In this document: one piece after another, positions 8,728-18,537 of the stretch | Position numbering within the stretch: the stretch's first letter is position 1 | Layout: every line of letters starts with the position of its first letter | Source: Gammaproteobacteria bacterium | Lineage (GTDB): Bacteria > Pseudomonadota > Gammaproteobacteria > Ga0077536 | Direction of reading: 5' to 3' | Length of the DNA stretch: 51,219 nucleotides | Assembly (NCBI GenBank): GCA_016191285.1 | Contig: JACPPA010000050.1 | Location: 1 to 51,219, forward strand | Notes under the pieces: generated by a model | Seen by the model: the letters and a program-made list of their open reading frames with translations, nothing else | Told to the model about the DNA's origin: nothing | The model's database searches: none | Program-made: the position numbers and the translations under genes

Positions 8728-9611
8728 CGCGGCGCCACGGCCTTCAGCCGCGCTGTGACCTCATCCACCAGGTCGTGCGGCGCTTGCCAACTCACATCCA
8801 ACACGCTCAACGTGATGTAACCTTGTTTGAAGAGTGCGGTATCGGCATGCGCGGGATCTGGCTCGACGACGGTTTCCGGCCCGTAACTCAACTGCGCGCG
8901 ATGTGCCGGCGCGCTCTTGTACGCGAAATGCATGCCGCCCAACACGCCAACGTTTGCCCATCGCACGCCTTTGATCGCGGGCTCGGCACGCGCTGGGTAA
9001 TTCAGGTTAAGCAGTGTGCGCGGCGGCAGTAGCACGCCGCCCTGCGCCGAGGCCGCGAGTTCAGCGATCAGTTGGGTGACGAACTTAGCCGCCGCCGGAT
9101 ACGCTGCAACAGTTGACGGGAAGCCCGCCGCGCGCTCGGCCAACTCCATGCCCACCGACACCGCCATGGCCGGCACCGCGTGCATCGCGGAGAACACGGC
9201 AGCGCCGACGGTCCCCGATAAATTGGTCGTCGTCCCTAAATTTTGACCCCGATTAGCCCCCGACACGACGAGATCCGGTGCTTTGCTCGCGAATACCATA
9301 TCGAGGCCAACACCGGCGGCGTCGGCTGGACTGCCATCGACCACCCAGGTGTCGCTCGCCTCTTCGACGACGCCGACTGGCGTGGTCGAGATCTTCACGC
9401 TACTACCACTTTGATCGGTGCGTGGCGCGACGATGACCACATGATGCCCCGCACCGCGCAACGCGTCGCGAAGCGCGAGCAAGCCGGGAGCCCGATAGCC
9501 ATCGTCGTTGGTCAACATAATGGTCAATGCGCGCTGGTTGGCAGCGACACTGAAGGTGATCCCGAACATAATCGCGAGCAGTGCAGCCGTTCGCAATAAC
9601 ACTTTGGACAT
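8724..9611 (-). CDS. surE: SurE-family 5'/3'-nucleotidase with export signal
   Basis: A 295-residue protein of the SurE family, metal-dependent acid phosphatases acting on nucleoside monophosphates. The metal-binding Asp pair is in MLTNDDGYRAPG, followed by VVIVAPRTDQSGSS, VVDGSPADAAG and the Asn of VVSGANRGQNLG. Unlike cytoplasmic E. coli SurE, this protein begins with a clear signal peptide (MSKVLLRTAALLAIMFG..VAA), so it should act in the periplasm or outside. The ATG at 9611 is chosen over an upstream GTG because GGAG lies nine bases before it. It leads an operon with the alpha/beta hydrolase. Confidence 0.88.
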   Translation of the reverse strand: MSKVLLRTAALLAIMFGITFSVAANQRALTIMLTNDDGYRAPGLLALRDALRGAGHHVVIVAPRTDQSGSSVKISTTPVGVVEEASDTWVVDGSPADAAGVGLDMVFASKAPDLVVSGANRGQNLGTTTNLSGTVGAAVFSAMHAVPAMAVSVGMELAERAAGFPSTVAAYPAAAKFVTQLIAELAASAQGGVLLPPRTLLNLNYPARAEPAIKGVRWANVGVLGGMHFAYKSAPAHRAQLSYGPETVVEPDPAHADTALFKQGYITLSVLDVSWQAPHDLVDEVTARLKAVAPR

Positions 9612-9733
9612 CAACTCGCACTCCACTGAACACTTCGTCCTTGAGTCTAATTAACTCGCGTGGGTGCCGCTACCCCGCTCTGCTTACCTGCGCTTAGGAT
9701 TCGCACGGGGCTGAACGTCGGAGGGTGCTGAGG

Positions 9734-9868
9734 GCCGGTGGTTGGGGAGTTCGTGGGCTACCGCTTCGCGATTCATCCCTGAATCGCTCCGCTGCCACGC
9801 GCGCTGCGCTATACCATCCATGGCTCGCTGGCGCGCGAGGCACGCCCACGAACTCCCCAACCACCGAC
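9734..9868. repeat. Long-stem structured repeat, copy 1
   Basis: Perfect 22-bp inverted arms at 9737-9758 and 9844-9865 enclose a body that has its own hairpin (GCGATTCA-TCCC-TGAATCGC, 9768-9787). The body closely matches that of a second copy at 22636-22777, while the arm sequences differ in a compensatory way. It occupies most of the 297-bp gap between surE and the XRE-cupin gene. Confidence 0.75.
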
Positions 9869-9908
9869 CCGATATGACTGCGATTATTTTCGACTCCTTG
9901 TTGAAAAT

Positions 9909-10610
9909 TTACTCCACATCTCGCGTCACCGTGCCGTAATAGATGATGGCCAAAAATTGAATCGGCATTTTAATTAAGCGCTCCGGGCCATGCGGAATAT
10001 CGCCCTGAAAGGTCAGCGCGTCACCCGGCTTCAACATGAAGAGGTTGTTGCCGTGACGATATTCGATGCGGCCTTTAAGCATGTAAATAAATTCAGTGCC
10101 TTGATGCTGGAAACGCGGGAACACTTCGCTTTGATCGTCGAGCGTAATCAGAAACGGATCGAATAATTTGCGTGGCCCTTGGTCGTACGCGAGCAGTTCA
10201 TAGGAGTGACCGCGTTTGGTGCCGCGCCGGACCACTTTCATGCCCTGCCCTTGTGGCACGTAGCGCGCCTCGCCCCCGGGGAGATCGTAGTCCTTGAATA
10301 GCGCGGCCAGCGACAGACCCACCGCGCGGCACACGCGCGCCAACGTATCCACACTCGGCATCGCCTGACCGTTCTCGATCCGACTCACCATGCCGCGGCT
10401 GATCCCGGATAGCGCGGCGACATCTTGAATCGTCAACTGCTGGGATTGGCGATACGTCTTGAGCGTCGCGCCGAGGTAGGCGCCAATTTGCGGCTCGCTG
10501 CGCGCGCCACGCGCGGCGGTTTTAACGCGTCGAGCCTTCTTGCGCGTCGGCCGCGCGGCCGCGCGCGTTAGCACTGCGCGCCCGGTCAAGGGGCGCGACC
10601 TGGGATCCAT
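9909..10610 (-). CDS. XRE-cupin transcriptional regulator
   Basis: A 233-residue regulator. A basic, probably disordered N-terminus of about 40 residues is followed by an XRE helix-turn-helix (TIQDVAALSGISRGMVSRIE, near residues 59-78) and a C-terminal cupin domain (FQHQGTEFIYMLKGRIEYRH then MLKPGDALTFQGDIPHGPER). In this class the cupin senses a small molecule, plausibly a pathway metabolite. It overlaps the 3' end of mgsC by 25 bp and is the last gene of the methylamine operon, so it is the likely local regulator. The start is uncertain: other in-frame starts lie within the basic N-terminus. Confidence 0.85.
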   Translation of the reverse strand: MDPRSRPLTGRAVLTRAAARPTRKKARRVKTAARGARSEPQIGAYLGATLKTYRQSQQLTIQDVAALSGISRGMVSRIENGQAMPSVDTLARVCRAVGLSLAALFKDYDLPGGEARYVPQGQGMKVVRRGTKRGHSYELLAYDQGPRKLFDPFLITLDDQSEVFPRFQHQGTEFIYMLKGRIEYRHGNNLFMLKPGDALTFQGDIPHGPERLIKMPIQFLAIIYYGTVTRDVE

Positions 10611-11905
10611 TGGGTGCCGGCCAGCGGCACCCCCGCCATCGCCGCCGCTTCGACCGTCAGCGCCACCAGATCTTCGGGTTCCAGGTTATGCACATGCGAC
10701 TTGCCGCACGCGCGGGCGACGATTTGTGCTTCCATCGCGAGTGTTTTCAAATAATTCGCCAAGCGCCGGCCACCGAGTACCGGATCGAATCGTTTGGCGA
10801 GTTCGTCGTTCTGAGTGGTGATGCCGGCCGGATCATTTCCTGCTTGCCAATCATCGTAGAAGCCCGCGCGGCTGCCGAGTTTTTGATACTCGGCATCGAA
10901 GGCCGGGCTGTTATCGCCCAGGGCGATCAGGGCCGCGACACCGATCGAGACCGCGTCGGCGCCCATCGCGAGCGCCTTCGCGACATCCGCACCGGTGCGG
11001 ATCCCGCCGGAGACGATCAATTGTACTTTGCGATGCATATCAAGCTCGGTCAGCGCTTCAACCGCTTGCCGCAGTGCCGCCAGCGTTGGGATCCCAACGT
11101 GTTCGATAAACACGGTTTGCGTGGCTCCGGTACCGCCTTGCATGCCATCGAGCACGATCACGTCCGCCCCGGCCTTGACCGCGAGCGCCGTGTCGTAATA
11201 GGGGCGGCTCGCTCCAATCTTGATGTAAATCGGCTTTTCCCAATCGGTGATTTCGCGGAGTTCGCGGATTTTGATTTCGAGATCGTCAGGGCCGGTAAAG
11301 TCGGGATGACGACAGGCGCTGCGCTGATCAATATTGGGCGGCAGATCGCGCATGGCGGCGACGCGTGGGCTGATTTTTTGGCCCAGTAGCATGCCGCCAC
11401 CACCGGGCTTCGCGCCTTGGCCGAGGACCACTTCGATCGCGTCTGCGCGGCGCAGATCATCCGGATTCATGCCATAGCGCGACGGCAGTAGTTGATACAC
11501 CAAGGTCTTCGACGACAATCGCTCTTCCGCGGTCATGCCGCCATCGCCGGTGGTGGTACTGGTGCCGGCCGCGGTCGCGCCACGCCCCAGTGCTTCCTTG
11601 GCCGGCGCCGACAGGGAGCCAAAACTCATGCCCGCAATCGTAATCGGAATTTTTAGCTCGACCGGCTTTTTTGCGTAGCGCGTACCGAGCACCACATTGG
11701 TGTCGCAACGCTCGCGATAACCTTCGAGCGGGTAGCGCGACATCGACGCGCCGAGAAACAGCAAATCATCGAAGTGCGGAACATAACGCTTCGCACCCCA
11801 TCCGCGGATGTCATAGATCCCTTCGGTCGCCGCGCGTTGAATCTCGGCGATGACGTCACGGCTGTACAGGTGAGATTCGATGAGGCCGGGAGATTTAGTC
11901 GTCAT
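10586..11905 (-). CDS. mgsC: N-methylglutamate synthase subunit C (glutamate synthase-like FMN domain)
   Basis: A 439-residue protein corresponding to the FMN-binding synthase domain of glutamate synthase. Visible are PITIAGMSFGSLS, STTTGDGGM, EVVLGQGAKPGGGGMLLG, IKIGASRPYYDTALAVKAGAD, DGMQGGTGATQ and VSGGIRTGADVAKALAMGADAVSIG. In the N-methylglutamate pathway MgsABC makes N-methylglutamate from methylamine and glutamate. Alone this could be called GlxD-like, but mgsA, mgsB, gmaS and four mgd genes beside it settle the role. It follows mgsB by 14 bp. A three-Cys [3Fe-4S] motif is not evident. Confidence 0.9.
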   Translation of the reverse strand: MTTKSPGLIESHLYSRDVIAEIQRAATEGIYDIRGWGAKRYVPHFDDLLFLGASMSRYPLEGYRERCDTNVVLGTRYAKKPVELKIPITIAGMSFGSLSAPAKEALGRGATAAGTSTTTGDGGMTAEERLSSKTLVYQLLPSRYGMNPDDLRRADAIEVVLGQGAKPGGGGMLLGQKISPRVAAMRDLPPNIDQRSACRHPDFTGPDDLEIKIRELREITDWEKPIYIKIGASRPYYDTALAVKAGADVIVLDGMQGGTGATQTVFIEHVGIPTLAALRQAVEALTELDMHRKVQLIVSGGIRTGADVAKALAMGADAVSIGVAALIALGDNSPAFDAEYQKLGSRAGFYDDWQAGNDPAGITTQNDELAKRFDPVLGGRRLANYLKTLAMEAQIVARACGKSHVHNLEPEDLVALTVEAAAMAGVPLAGTQWIPGRAP

Positions 11906-11919
11906 AACGATTGCTCGCC

Positions 11920-12615
11920 TTAATACGCGTCCGCATGGTCCACACTAAAGTGATACAGCTTGCGCGCCGAACCGTAGCGCCGAAACTGGCGTGCCGGCAG
12001 TGCAATCCGCGCCGCCGCCAGCAGGGCTTCGAGCGCTTCGACATGTTCGGTGCGCAGCTCCTTCTCGATACAGTCAGCACCGAGGTCGGCGATGCTGCCT
12101 CTGACATAGATCTGTGCTTCATACAGCGAGTCACCGAGCGCCGGTCCCGCATCGCCACACACCACGAGACGACCGCGCTGCGCCATGAAAGCGGACATGT
12201 GTCCCACCGCGCCCTGCACGACGATGTCGAGGCCCTTTAGCGAAATTCCGCAACGTGCGGAGGCATCTCCTTCAATCACCAGCAAACCGCCGCGCCCGGT
12301 GGCGCCCGCGGATTGGCTTGCATTACCGCGTACGCGCACCACCCCCGACATCATGTTTTCCGCCAATCCGGTCGACGCATTGCCATTGATCGTGACGGTC
12401 GCGTATTTATTCATTCCGGCGCAGTAGTATCCGACGTGGCCCGCGATCTCGACCGTGCACGGGGCATTGATGCCGACCGCAACAGTGTGCTCGCCAGCGG
12501 GGTTCAGCACCTTCCACGCAGTAGGAGGGCCTTGCTCGGGCAGGTTGTGCAGCGCCTGATTAAGCTCGCGTACCGTATGCTGGGTAAGATCGAAAACGTA
12601 TCCTGAAGCGTCCAT
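11920..12615 (-). CDS. mgsB: N-methylglutamate synthase subunit B (GXGXG domain)
   Basis: A 231-residue protein matching the right-handed beta-helix (GXGXG) domain found at the end of glutamate synthase. Repeating glycine-rich turns are visible, such as GHVGYYCAGMNKYATVTING, RGNASQSAGATGRGGLLVIEG and GAVGHMSAFMAQRGRLVVCG. It is structural and organises the synthase complex. I start it at the ATG at 12615, preceded by GAGGG, rather than the upstream TTG. It lies 15 bp after mgsA and before mgsC. Confidence 0.9.
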   Translation of the reverse strand: MDASGYVFDLTQHTVRELNQALHNLPEQGPPTAWKVLNPAGEHTVAVGINAPCTVEIAGHVGYYCAGMNKYATVTINGNASTGLAENMMSGVVRVRGNASQSAGATGRGGLLVIEGDASARCGISLKGLDIVVQGAVGHMSAFMAQRGRLVVCGDAGPALGDSLYEAQIYVRGSIADLGADCIEKELRTEHVEALEALLAAARIALPARQFRRYGSARKLYHFSVDHADAY

Positions 12616-12630
12616 ACCATCCCTCAAACG

Positions 12631-13572
12631 TTAGCTCGCCTGCGCAAGCCAGGCGCGTGCCGCCCGCGCCTGGCCACCCTTTTCCCACACATAGACCGTC
12701 GCCGGCTCAGGCTCCCACACCCGCGCTCGTTCGACGCCGGGAAGCTTGGCCAGTGCGCGATACTCGGACGCCATCGCGACCCACTCCGGAGTCTCCGCCA
12801 TCACCGCCGGCTTGCACGCAATGGGGTCGCGCAACACCGCGAAGCCATCACTGGTTCCGATCGTAAAAGTGAAAAACCCATCGAGATCTTTCAATGCCGC
12901 ATAGAGGGCCGCCTCCAAACTCAAGCCGCGCCGCATTTGGACGTCGAGATACTGGGCCGCGACTTCCGAATCGTTTTCAGTACGAAACACGGCGCCATCC
13001 TTCGCGAGCTTCCGGCGCAATCGATTGTGATTGGATAACGAACCGTTATGCACCAGACAGAGATCGCTGCCGGTCGAAAACGGATGCGAGCCGGCCGTGG
13101 TCACCGCTGATTCAGTCGCCATCCGAGTGTGCCCGATAGCGTGGCTACCCTGCACCGCACTGAGTTTAAACATGCTTGCGACTGCCGCGGGTAGCCCCAC
13201 TTCTTTATAGATCTCGATATGGCGCCCGATACTGACGACCGCGTAGGGCGCGTTGGCGCGCAGGAGATAGCGACGCACGCCTGCTTCGTCCGCGTTCAGC
13301 GTCAACAAGCAATGGGTGTGGATCGGCCGAAAGCCGACGTCCGCCATGAAATGCCGCGTGAGATCGGCGGCCACCTCGGCCCACTCGAAATCCGCAGCCG
13401 CGTTTTGCAACACAATCTTGACGCCGCCTAACGGCTGCGGATCGCGATAGATCGCAAACCCCGTACTGTCTGGACCACGCTGTGTCATTTCTAGCAGCAT
13501 CGGTTCGAACAGTGCGCCCAGATGGCAATTAAGCGCGGGATTTTTTAAATAGAGTCCAACTATTCCGCACAT
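12631..13572 (-). CDS. mgsA: N-methylglutamate synthase subunit A (class II glutamine amidotransferase)
   Basis: A 313-residue Ntn-type glutaminase domain. It starts MCGIVGLYLK, where Cys2 is the nucleophile after Met removal. Other glutaminase features are RGPDSTGFAIY, IGHTRMATESAVT, HPFSTGSDLCLVHNGSLSNH and ENDSEVAAQYL. In the pathway this subunit handles the gamma-glutamyl amide and passes it to the synthase domain. The ATG has AAGGA eight bases upstream. A REP-like palindrome separates it from gmaS. Confidence 0.9.
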   Translation of the reverse strand: MCGIVGLYLKNPALNCHLGALFEPMLLEMTQRGPDSTGFAIYRDPQPLGGVKIVLQNAAADFEWAEVAADLTRHFMADVGFRPIHTHCLLTLNADEAGVRRYLLRANAPYAVVSIGRHIEIYKEVGLPAAVASMFKLSAVQGSHAIGHTRMATESAVTTAGSHPFSTGSDLCLVHNGSLSNHNRLRRKLAKDGAVFRTENDSEVAAQYLDVQMRRGLSLEAALYAALKDLDGFFTFTIGTSDGFAVLRDPIACKPAVMAETPEWVAMASEYRALAKLPGVERARVWEPEPATVYVWEKGGQARAARAWLAQAS

Positions 13573-13607
13573 GATTATGTCCTTTCGTGGCTGCTGATCG
13601 GGCGTTA

Positions 13608-13679
13608 TGTATGGGAGCCGCTTTAGCGGCGAATCCCGAACACCATTCCTCGTTCGCGGCTAAGGCCGCTCTCACAACA
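13608..13679. repeat. REP-like palindrome GGGAGCCGCTTTAGCGGC, copy 1
   Basis: An imperfect hairpin built from GGGAGCCGCTTTAGCGGCGA and a degenerate inverse (TCGCGGCTAAGGCCGCTCTC). It fills the gmaS-mgsA spacer inside the operon. Two more family members lie at 34803-34869 and 42361-42426. Confidence 0.7.
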
Positions 13680-13709
13680 TTGGGTCTAAGTTCAATGCAC
13701 AGCAGTTTC

Positions 13710-15044
13710 TTAATAAAATTCCAAGTAACGATTCACTTCCCAATCCGATACATGCCGCGAATACTCTACCCACTCCATGCGTTTGACCTTGACGAACTCC
13801 GCGATCACGTCCGCCCCCAATTGCTGAGCAAAAAGCGGATCGGCTTCCAATGCATCCAGTGCTTCGGTTAGCGACTGCGGAAGCAGCCCGATCCCGCGCT
13901 TCGTTAATTCGGTTCGCGACATTTCGTAGAGGTTCACGTTCTGTGGCGGTCCGGGCTCGCGCTTGTTGGCGACGCCGTCCATGCCGGCGGCGATGACCGC
14001 CGCCGCCGCGAGATACGGATTGCAACTCGGATCGGGCAATCGACACTCCAAGCGGCCGTACGGAATACGCACCATCGAGGTTCGATTGTTATCGCCATAG
14101 GTGATGTAAGCAGGGGCCCACGTCGCACCCGACAACGACTCACCCACCACCAAGCGTTTGTACGAATTCACCGATGGCGCGAGCAACGCACACAGGCCGC
14201 GGGCGTGCTTCAGCAGACCCCCAAGAAAATGGTAGCCGAGCTTGGATAAACCCCTGCCCTGCTTATCTTTGTCATCGTGAAACAGATTGGTGCCAGCGGC
14301 GTCGGCGAGCGACAGGTGCATGTGCATGCCACTGCCGGTACGGTGACGAAAGGGTTTCGGCATGAAGGTGCAGATGAGTCCCATATCGCGCGCGATCTCG
14401 CCAGCTGCCATGCGGAACAGCACATACCGATCGGCGGCGTTCAGGGCGTCGGAATAGGTGTAGTTGATTTCGAATTGGCCGTTCGCGTCTTCGTGATCGA
14501 TTTGATAGATGTCGAAGCCGATCGCTTGTAATGACATCACCAGACGTTCAAGCATTTCGCGGCTGCGCGACAGGCCTTTGTAGTCGTAACACGGCTTATC
14601 GAGAACGTCGGTGGTATCGGCTGGACCAATGCTGCCATCGTCACGCCGACGCAAAATCATGAACTCGGGTTCGATCCCGATATTGACCGTCCAGCCCTTG
14701 GCTTGGGCTTTGGCTACGGCCTGCTTTAGCACCAACCGCGTGTCAAAGGGATACGGTTTGCCGCGCACCGTCCCTTCGCACACGATGCGCGCGTAACCGG
14801 GTTGCCAGGGCACGAGCGACAAGGTGCTCAAATCGCCGATGGCCATGTAATCGGCATCATGCGGGCCCATGGCCATGCCCCACACCGCGAAACCAGCGAA
14901 GCCCGCACCCGTGGTTAAGATATCTTCGAAATGAGAAACCGGCACTGATTTAGTCTTGGCGACGCCGTGGATGTCGACGAATTGCGCCAACACGAAGCGT
15001 ACCTCATTATCCTTCAGAAATTTTTGCGCTTGTTTTAAGTTCAC
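13710..15044 (-). CDS. gmaS: Gamma-glutamylmethylamide synthetase (glutamine synthetase type III-like)
   Basis: A 444-residue glutamine-synthetase-fold enzyme that, in this pathway, ligates methylamine to glutamate with ATP. Visible glutamine synthetase motifs are [57 protein letters not shown], and [31 protein letters not shown]. The GTG at 15044 is chosen because GGGAGG lies seven bases upstream and the protein then begins [13 protein letters not shown], the usual start; the frame is open further upstream. It overlaps the mgdD stop by 4 bp (GTGA). Confidence 0.92.
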   Translation of the reverse strand: MNLKQAQKFLKDNEVRFVLAQFVDIHGVAKTKSVPVSHFEDILTTGAGFAGFAVWGMAMGPHDADYMAIGDLSTLSLVPWQPGYARIVCEGTVRGKPYPFDTRLVLKQAVAKAQAKGWTVNIGIEPEFMILRRRDDGSIGPADTTDVLDKPCYDYKGLSRSREMLERLVMSLQAIGFDIYQIDHEDANGQFEINYTYSDALNAADRYVLFRMAAGEIARDMGLICTFMPKPFRHRTGSGMHMHLSLADAAGTNLFHDDKDKQGRGLSKLGYHFLGGLLKHARGLCALLAPSVNSYKRLVVGESLSGATWAPAYITYGDNNRTSMVRIPYGRLECRLPDPSCNPYLAAAAVIAAGMDGVANKREPGPPQNVNLYEMSRTELTKRGIGLLPQSLTEALDALEADPLFAQQLGADVIAEFVKVKRMEWVEYSRHVSDWEVNRYLEFY

Positions 15045-15679
15045 GCGACGCCTCCCGTTAATGCTGTGTTGAAATATTCCGCAAAGCCGATGACGGTGCC
15101 ACCAAACTCGCGTGTCAGCTCGCCTAGGGTCGTGAAGAGGTAAGGGCCATCGGCGGACGCGCACACCACGCGATAGCGCGGGCCGGCGGGTTCACGATAA
15201 AGCCCCACTTCAACACCGGCGAACAAGGTAGGGATCCAGGCGTCGGTTGCGAATTGGGTGAGATCGAGCACACACAATTCGGCCAGGAGGGGGGCGGCAC
15301 TCACGTCGCCCAACGCTATCTCCACCGCGTCGTAGTTCTGCACCATGCAAGGAGGCGCCGCGACGTCGAGCGCCGCGCGATTCGCCACATCGGCATCGAT
15401 GTCACCGCTCGCCAGCACTTGCTGGGCACCGATGCGCGCCACCCACCAGCCCTCGGCGGTGAGGCGCTGCATGAGACGTGGATTGGGCAGTGCATTGCTA
15501 CTCAACCATAAATCGCACCCTCGCCCCACGATCAACTGTTTACGCAACGGGCTCAGATCAGCGAGATATCCCGCCACAGGCGACGTTTCAACCCGGGTCA
15601 GTGCGACGGTCATACTCGCCACTTCCCCGAAGCGAAACGCGTCCGACGCAAAGCAGGGCAACAAGGGGCTAGCGCTCAT
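15041..15679 (-). CDS. mgdD: N-methylglutamate dehydrogenase gamma subunit (SoxG-like)
   Basis: A 212-residue protein like the gamma subunit of heterotetrameric sarcosine oxidase, an accessory subunit of the flavoenzyme complex. Recognition rests mostly on position (immediately after the alpha subunit, 4-bp ATGA overlap) and on the C-terminal pattern [12 protein letters not shown] ... [23 protein letters not shown] segment followed by FAEYFNTAL, typical of SoxG. No catalytic motif is expected. Confidence 0.85.
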   Translation of the reverse strand: MSASPLLPCFASDAFRFGEVASMTVALTRVETSPVAGYLADLSPLRKQLIVGRGCDLWLSSNALPNPRLMQRLTAEGWWVARIGAQQVLASGDIDADVANRAALDVAAPPCMVQNYDAVEIALGDVSAAPLLAELCVLDLTQFATDAWIPTLFAGVEVGLYREPAGPRYRVVCASADGPYLFTTLGELTREFGGTVIGFAEYFNTALTGGVA

Positions 15680-18537
15680 GCTGCCACCTGGCGCGCATTT
15701 TTCGGATCATAAAACGGCGTGTTGACAAGGTGTGCGTCGGCATACGCGCCATTGGTCAATCGAATCCGGAAGGCCTTTGCGCGCGCTACGCTGTCGCGGT
15801 CGAGTACCGCCAGACCAATCGTTTTGTTAAGTCCCGGGCTATAACCGACGCTCGTGACCCGCCCCTGCACGGCCCGATCGTCGATGATCAAATGGCATTC
15901 TTCGATTGGCGCGGCGAGATCGACGTGCGTCGACTCAAAACCGATCAGCACCCGCTCGGCATGTTCGCGCAAAGTCTCGAGTGCCGCCTTGCCGAGAAAT
16001 TGCGGCTTCTTGAAGTTGACCAGCGCGGTCAATGGCGTCTCGAAGGGATGCATGACGCCGTCGGTATCCTGACCCACGATGAGATGTCCCTTCTCCAAGC
16101 GCAATAGGCGCTGCGTCTCGACGCCGAACGGCATGAGGTCATCGCTCTGACCTAGTCGCACCAGGTCACGCCACAATTGCCGCGCCTCGGAGTACGCGAG
16201 ATGAATCTCATAACCCACTTCACCGACAAAGCCGACGCGCATCATGCGTACTTGCAAGCCGCTGAGCACGGTCTCGCGGATGCCGAGGAACGGGAATGCC
16301 GACTCCGCGAGTTCCTGTTGCGTAACGCCGGCAAGCAGCGCGCGCGCGCGTGGCCCGGCGATATTGATCGCCGCCACCTGGCGCGTGACGTCGATAATCT
16401 CGACGTCGAGTTTGAACAGCGCGGCGACCTGCGTCAGCTGCCGATAGCTGGCCGCCGCATGGCTTGACCCGGCCGTCACGTAAAAATGATCTTCACCCAA
16501 GCGCGCGGCCACCCCGTCGTCCACAATAATGCCGCGGTGGTCGCACATCAGGATGTAGCGCGTCATGCCGAGCGCGGTTTTATCGACGGCCCCGGTATAG
16601 CAAAGATTCAATAGTCGCGCTGCATCCGGACCCACGACCTCGAATTTACCGAGCGTCGAGACATCGATAAGCCCCACCCGCTCGCGTACCGCACGATATT
16701 CCGCGAGCCGTGATTCGGCTTCGCCGCCGCGCCGGTAAAAACGCGGACGCCGCCACTGTCCTGCTTCCATCCACTCGGCACCGGCGGCTTCATGCTCGGG
16801 GTTCAACGCGCTTGCGCATTGCGGCCGCCAGCGGCGCCCCGCGAGCGTGCCCATCTCGACCGGGTGATAAAAAGGTCGCGCGGTAGTCGCGCCGATCTGG
16901 CCCAGCGTTTGACCGTGGTAATCGGCCAGGAAGCGCGCGGCATTCAAGTTCGAATGCTTGCCCTGACTCGGCCCCATGCCATTGGTGGTGTAACGCTTCA
17001 ATAGCTCGACATTATCGAAACCTTCACGACAGGCGACGTCTAAATCGTGTAGCTGCAGGTCTTCGTCGAAGTCGACAAAATGCTTGCGGCGGGCATGTTC
17101 GAACCACGGCCGTGGGTGCGAACGGGCACTCGCTTCCAGTGCCGGCCGCGGAGCGGCGGCGGCGGCGCCACGTAGGAAACTCAAGACCTCGCGGGCGGCG
17201 GCTTCGCCATCGCCAATGCGGTCCGCGAGTTGGTAGCGTCCATTGACACGGCCGGCCGCAAACACGCCAGTGGGCAACTCGCCCGGGAGCATTTGATTGA
17301 GCGTCGGCGCGAATTCGAAGCGCGCGCCCGCTTGATGCAAAAGCTGAGTCGCGCCAGCCCAGCCGACACTCATCAATAAGCCGTCGCACGCAAGACTGTC
17401 GGCGATGCCATCGACTGTCCAACTGACGCGGCCCAGCATTGCGCGCTCGGCATGGGCTTCCAACTGTTTGATCGGTCCGGCCAGCCGCACGCCGGCGGCC
17501 GCGAGCTCATTGGCGCTCGCGCCGCGCGTGGCGGGATCATCGAGATCGAGCACCGCTTCGATAGTAAGTCCCGCCGCTTTCAACTCACGCGCGGCAGCAT
17601 AGGCGTCGAGATTGCCGGCGACGATGACGCCGCGCAGGAACGGCGCGACCGCATAACGCCGCACCAGACGCTGCGCGCCGCTCGCGAGCATCACGCCCGG
17701 CAAATCATTATTTCGAAAAATCGCCGGTTGCTCGATGGCGCCAGTGGCCACCACGATGGCGCTGGCGTTTATCGTAATGAGGCCTTCGGCACTCACCAGC
17801 GCCACCTCGCGATCTGAATAGATGCCCGCGGCAAACGCGCCGGTGTGCACCTTAAGCGTGGACGCATTACCAAGCGCCGCGGTCGCCTGGGCCAGCCATT
17901 GTTGATCCTGGTCGGTGGAATGCGCGTAGGTCAGGCTGCCACCGAGACGGACGTTCTCGTCGACCAGCGTAATCCTGATGCCCGAAGCCGACAGCACGCG
18001 CGCGCAAGCAAGTCCTGCCGGGCCGGCGCCGATCACCAGGCATTCGCAAAATTCGCGGCGCGCGGCGCGCCGCGTGCGCGGAAAATCGGCGGTCACCACG
18101 CCGAGTCCGCTCGCGCGACGGATGAGGCGCTCCCAGAACGGGAATAACCACCGCGGTCGGAAAAACGCCTTGTAGTAAAACCCCACCGGCAGGATTGGCG
18201 CCAACCACTCGAGGGCGCGTCCCCAGTCGCGACGCAAACCACCCCAGGTATTGACGGCGCGATACGCTTCTCCGCTAACCACGGGCTCGACATCCGCGCG
18301 CAGGTTGAGACGCGTCGCGGTTTGCAGCAACACATTGGCGTCATGGTTGGCTGCCGATAACACACCGCGCGGTCGATGGTATTTAAAACTTCGGCCGAGC
18401 AGGCGCTGACCGTTCGCCAGTAAAGCGCTGGTTAGGGTATCACCCGCGAGCGCCGTAAAACGCTCGCCTTCGAATTCAAAATGAACGCGGGTGCCGCGCG
18501 TCACCCATTCGTGCGGTTGGGGTGGCAGCCTATGCAT
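15676..18537 (-). CDS. mgdC: N-methylglutamate dehydrogenase alpha subunit (SoxA-like)
   Basis: A 953-residue subunit with the SoxA layout. An N-terminal ferredoxin-like fold (VHFEFEGERFTALAGDTL, residues ~19-36, then GRSFKYHRPRGVLSA) is followed by a dinucleotide-binding domain (CLVIGAGPAGLACARVL near residue 165) and a C-terminal GcvT-like folate domain from about residue 575 (GLIDVSTLGKFEVVGPDAARLL, TRYILMCDHRGIIVDDGV). The folate domain should pass the oxidised methyl group to tetrahydrofolate as methylene-THF. It overlaps both neighbours (8 bp with mgdB, 4 bp with mgdD). Confidence 0.92.
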   Translation of the reverse strand: MHRLPPQPHEWVTRGTRVHFEFEGERFTALAGDTLTSALLANGQRLLGRSFKYHRPRGVLSAANHDANVLLQTATRLNLRADVEPVVSGEAYRAVNTWGGLRRDWGRALEWLAPILPVGFYYKAFFRPRWLFPFWERLIRRASGLGVVTADFPRTRRAARREFCECLVIGAGPAGLACARVLSASGIRITLVDENVRLGGSLTYAHSTDQDQQWLAQATAALGNASTLKVHTGAFAAGIYSDREVALVSAEGLITINASAIVVATGAIEQPAIFRNNDLPGVMLASGAQRLVRRYAVAPFLRGVIVAGNLDAYAAARELKAAGLTIEAVLDLDDPATRGASANELAAAGVRLAGPIKQLEAHAERAMLGRVSWTVDGIADSLACDGLLMSVGWAGATQLLHQAGARFEFAPTLNQMLPGELPTGVFAAGRVNGRYQLADRIGDGEAAAREVLSFLRGAAAAAPRPALEASARSHPRPWFEHARRKHFVDFDEDLQLHDLDVACREGFDNVELLKRYTTNGMGPSQGKHSNLNAARFLADYHGQTLGQIGATTARPFYHPVEMGTLAGRRWRPQCASALNPEHEAAGAEWMEAGQWRRPRFYRRGGEAESRLAEYRAVRERVGLIDVSTLGKFEVVGPDAARLLNLCYTGAVDKTALGMTRYILMCDHRGIIVDDGVAARLGEDHFYVTAGSSHAAASYRQLTQVAALFKLDVEIIDVTRQVAAINIAGPRARALLAGVTQQELAESAFPFLGIRETVLSGLQVRMMRVGFVGEVGYEIHLAYSEARQLWRDLVRLGQSDDLMPFGVETQRLLRLEKGHLIVGQDTDGVMHPFETPLTALVNFKKPQFLGKAALETLREHAERVLIGFESTHVDLAAPIEECHLIIDDRAVQGRVTSVGYSPGLNKTIGLAVLDRDSVARAKAFRIRLTNGAYADAHLVNTPFYDPKNARQVAA

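Noticed and set aside
9734-9868. Integron attC site
   Set aside because: The arms end in GTTGGGG...CCCCAAC, the reverse of the attC order (RYYYAAC...GTTRRRY), and there is no integrase or gene cassette.
10610-11389. 259-residue plus-strand ORF antisense to mgsC
   Set aside because: Shadow frame of a strongly conserved gene; no motif of its own.
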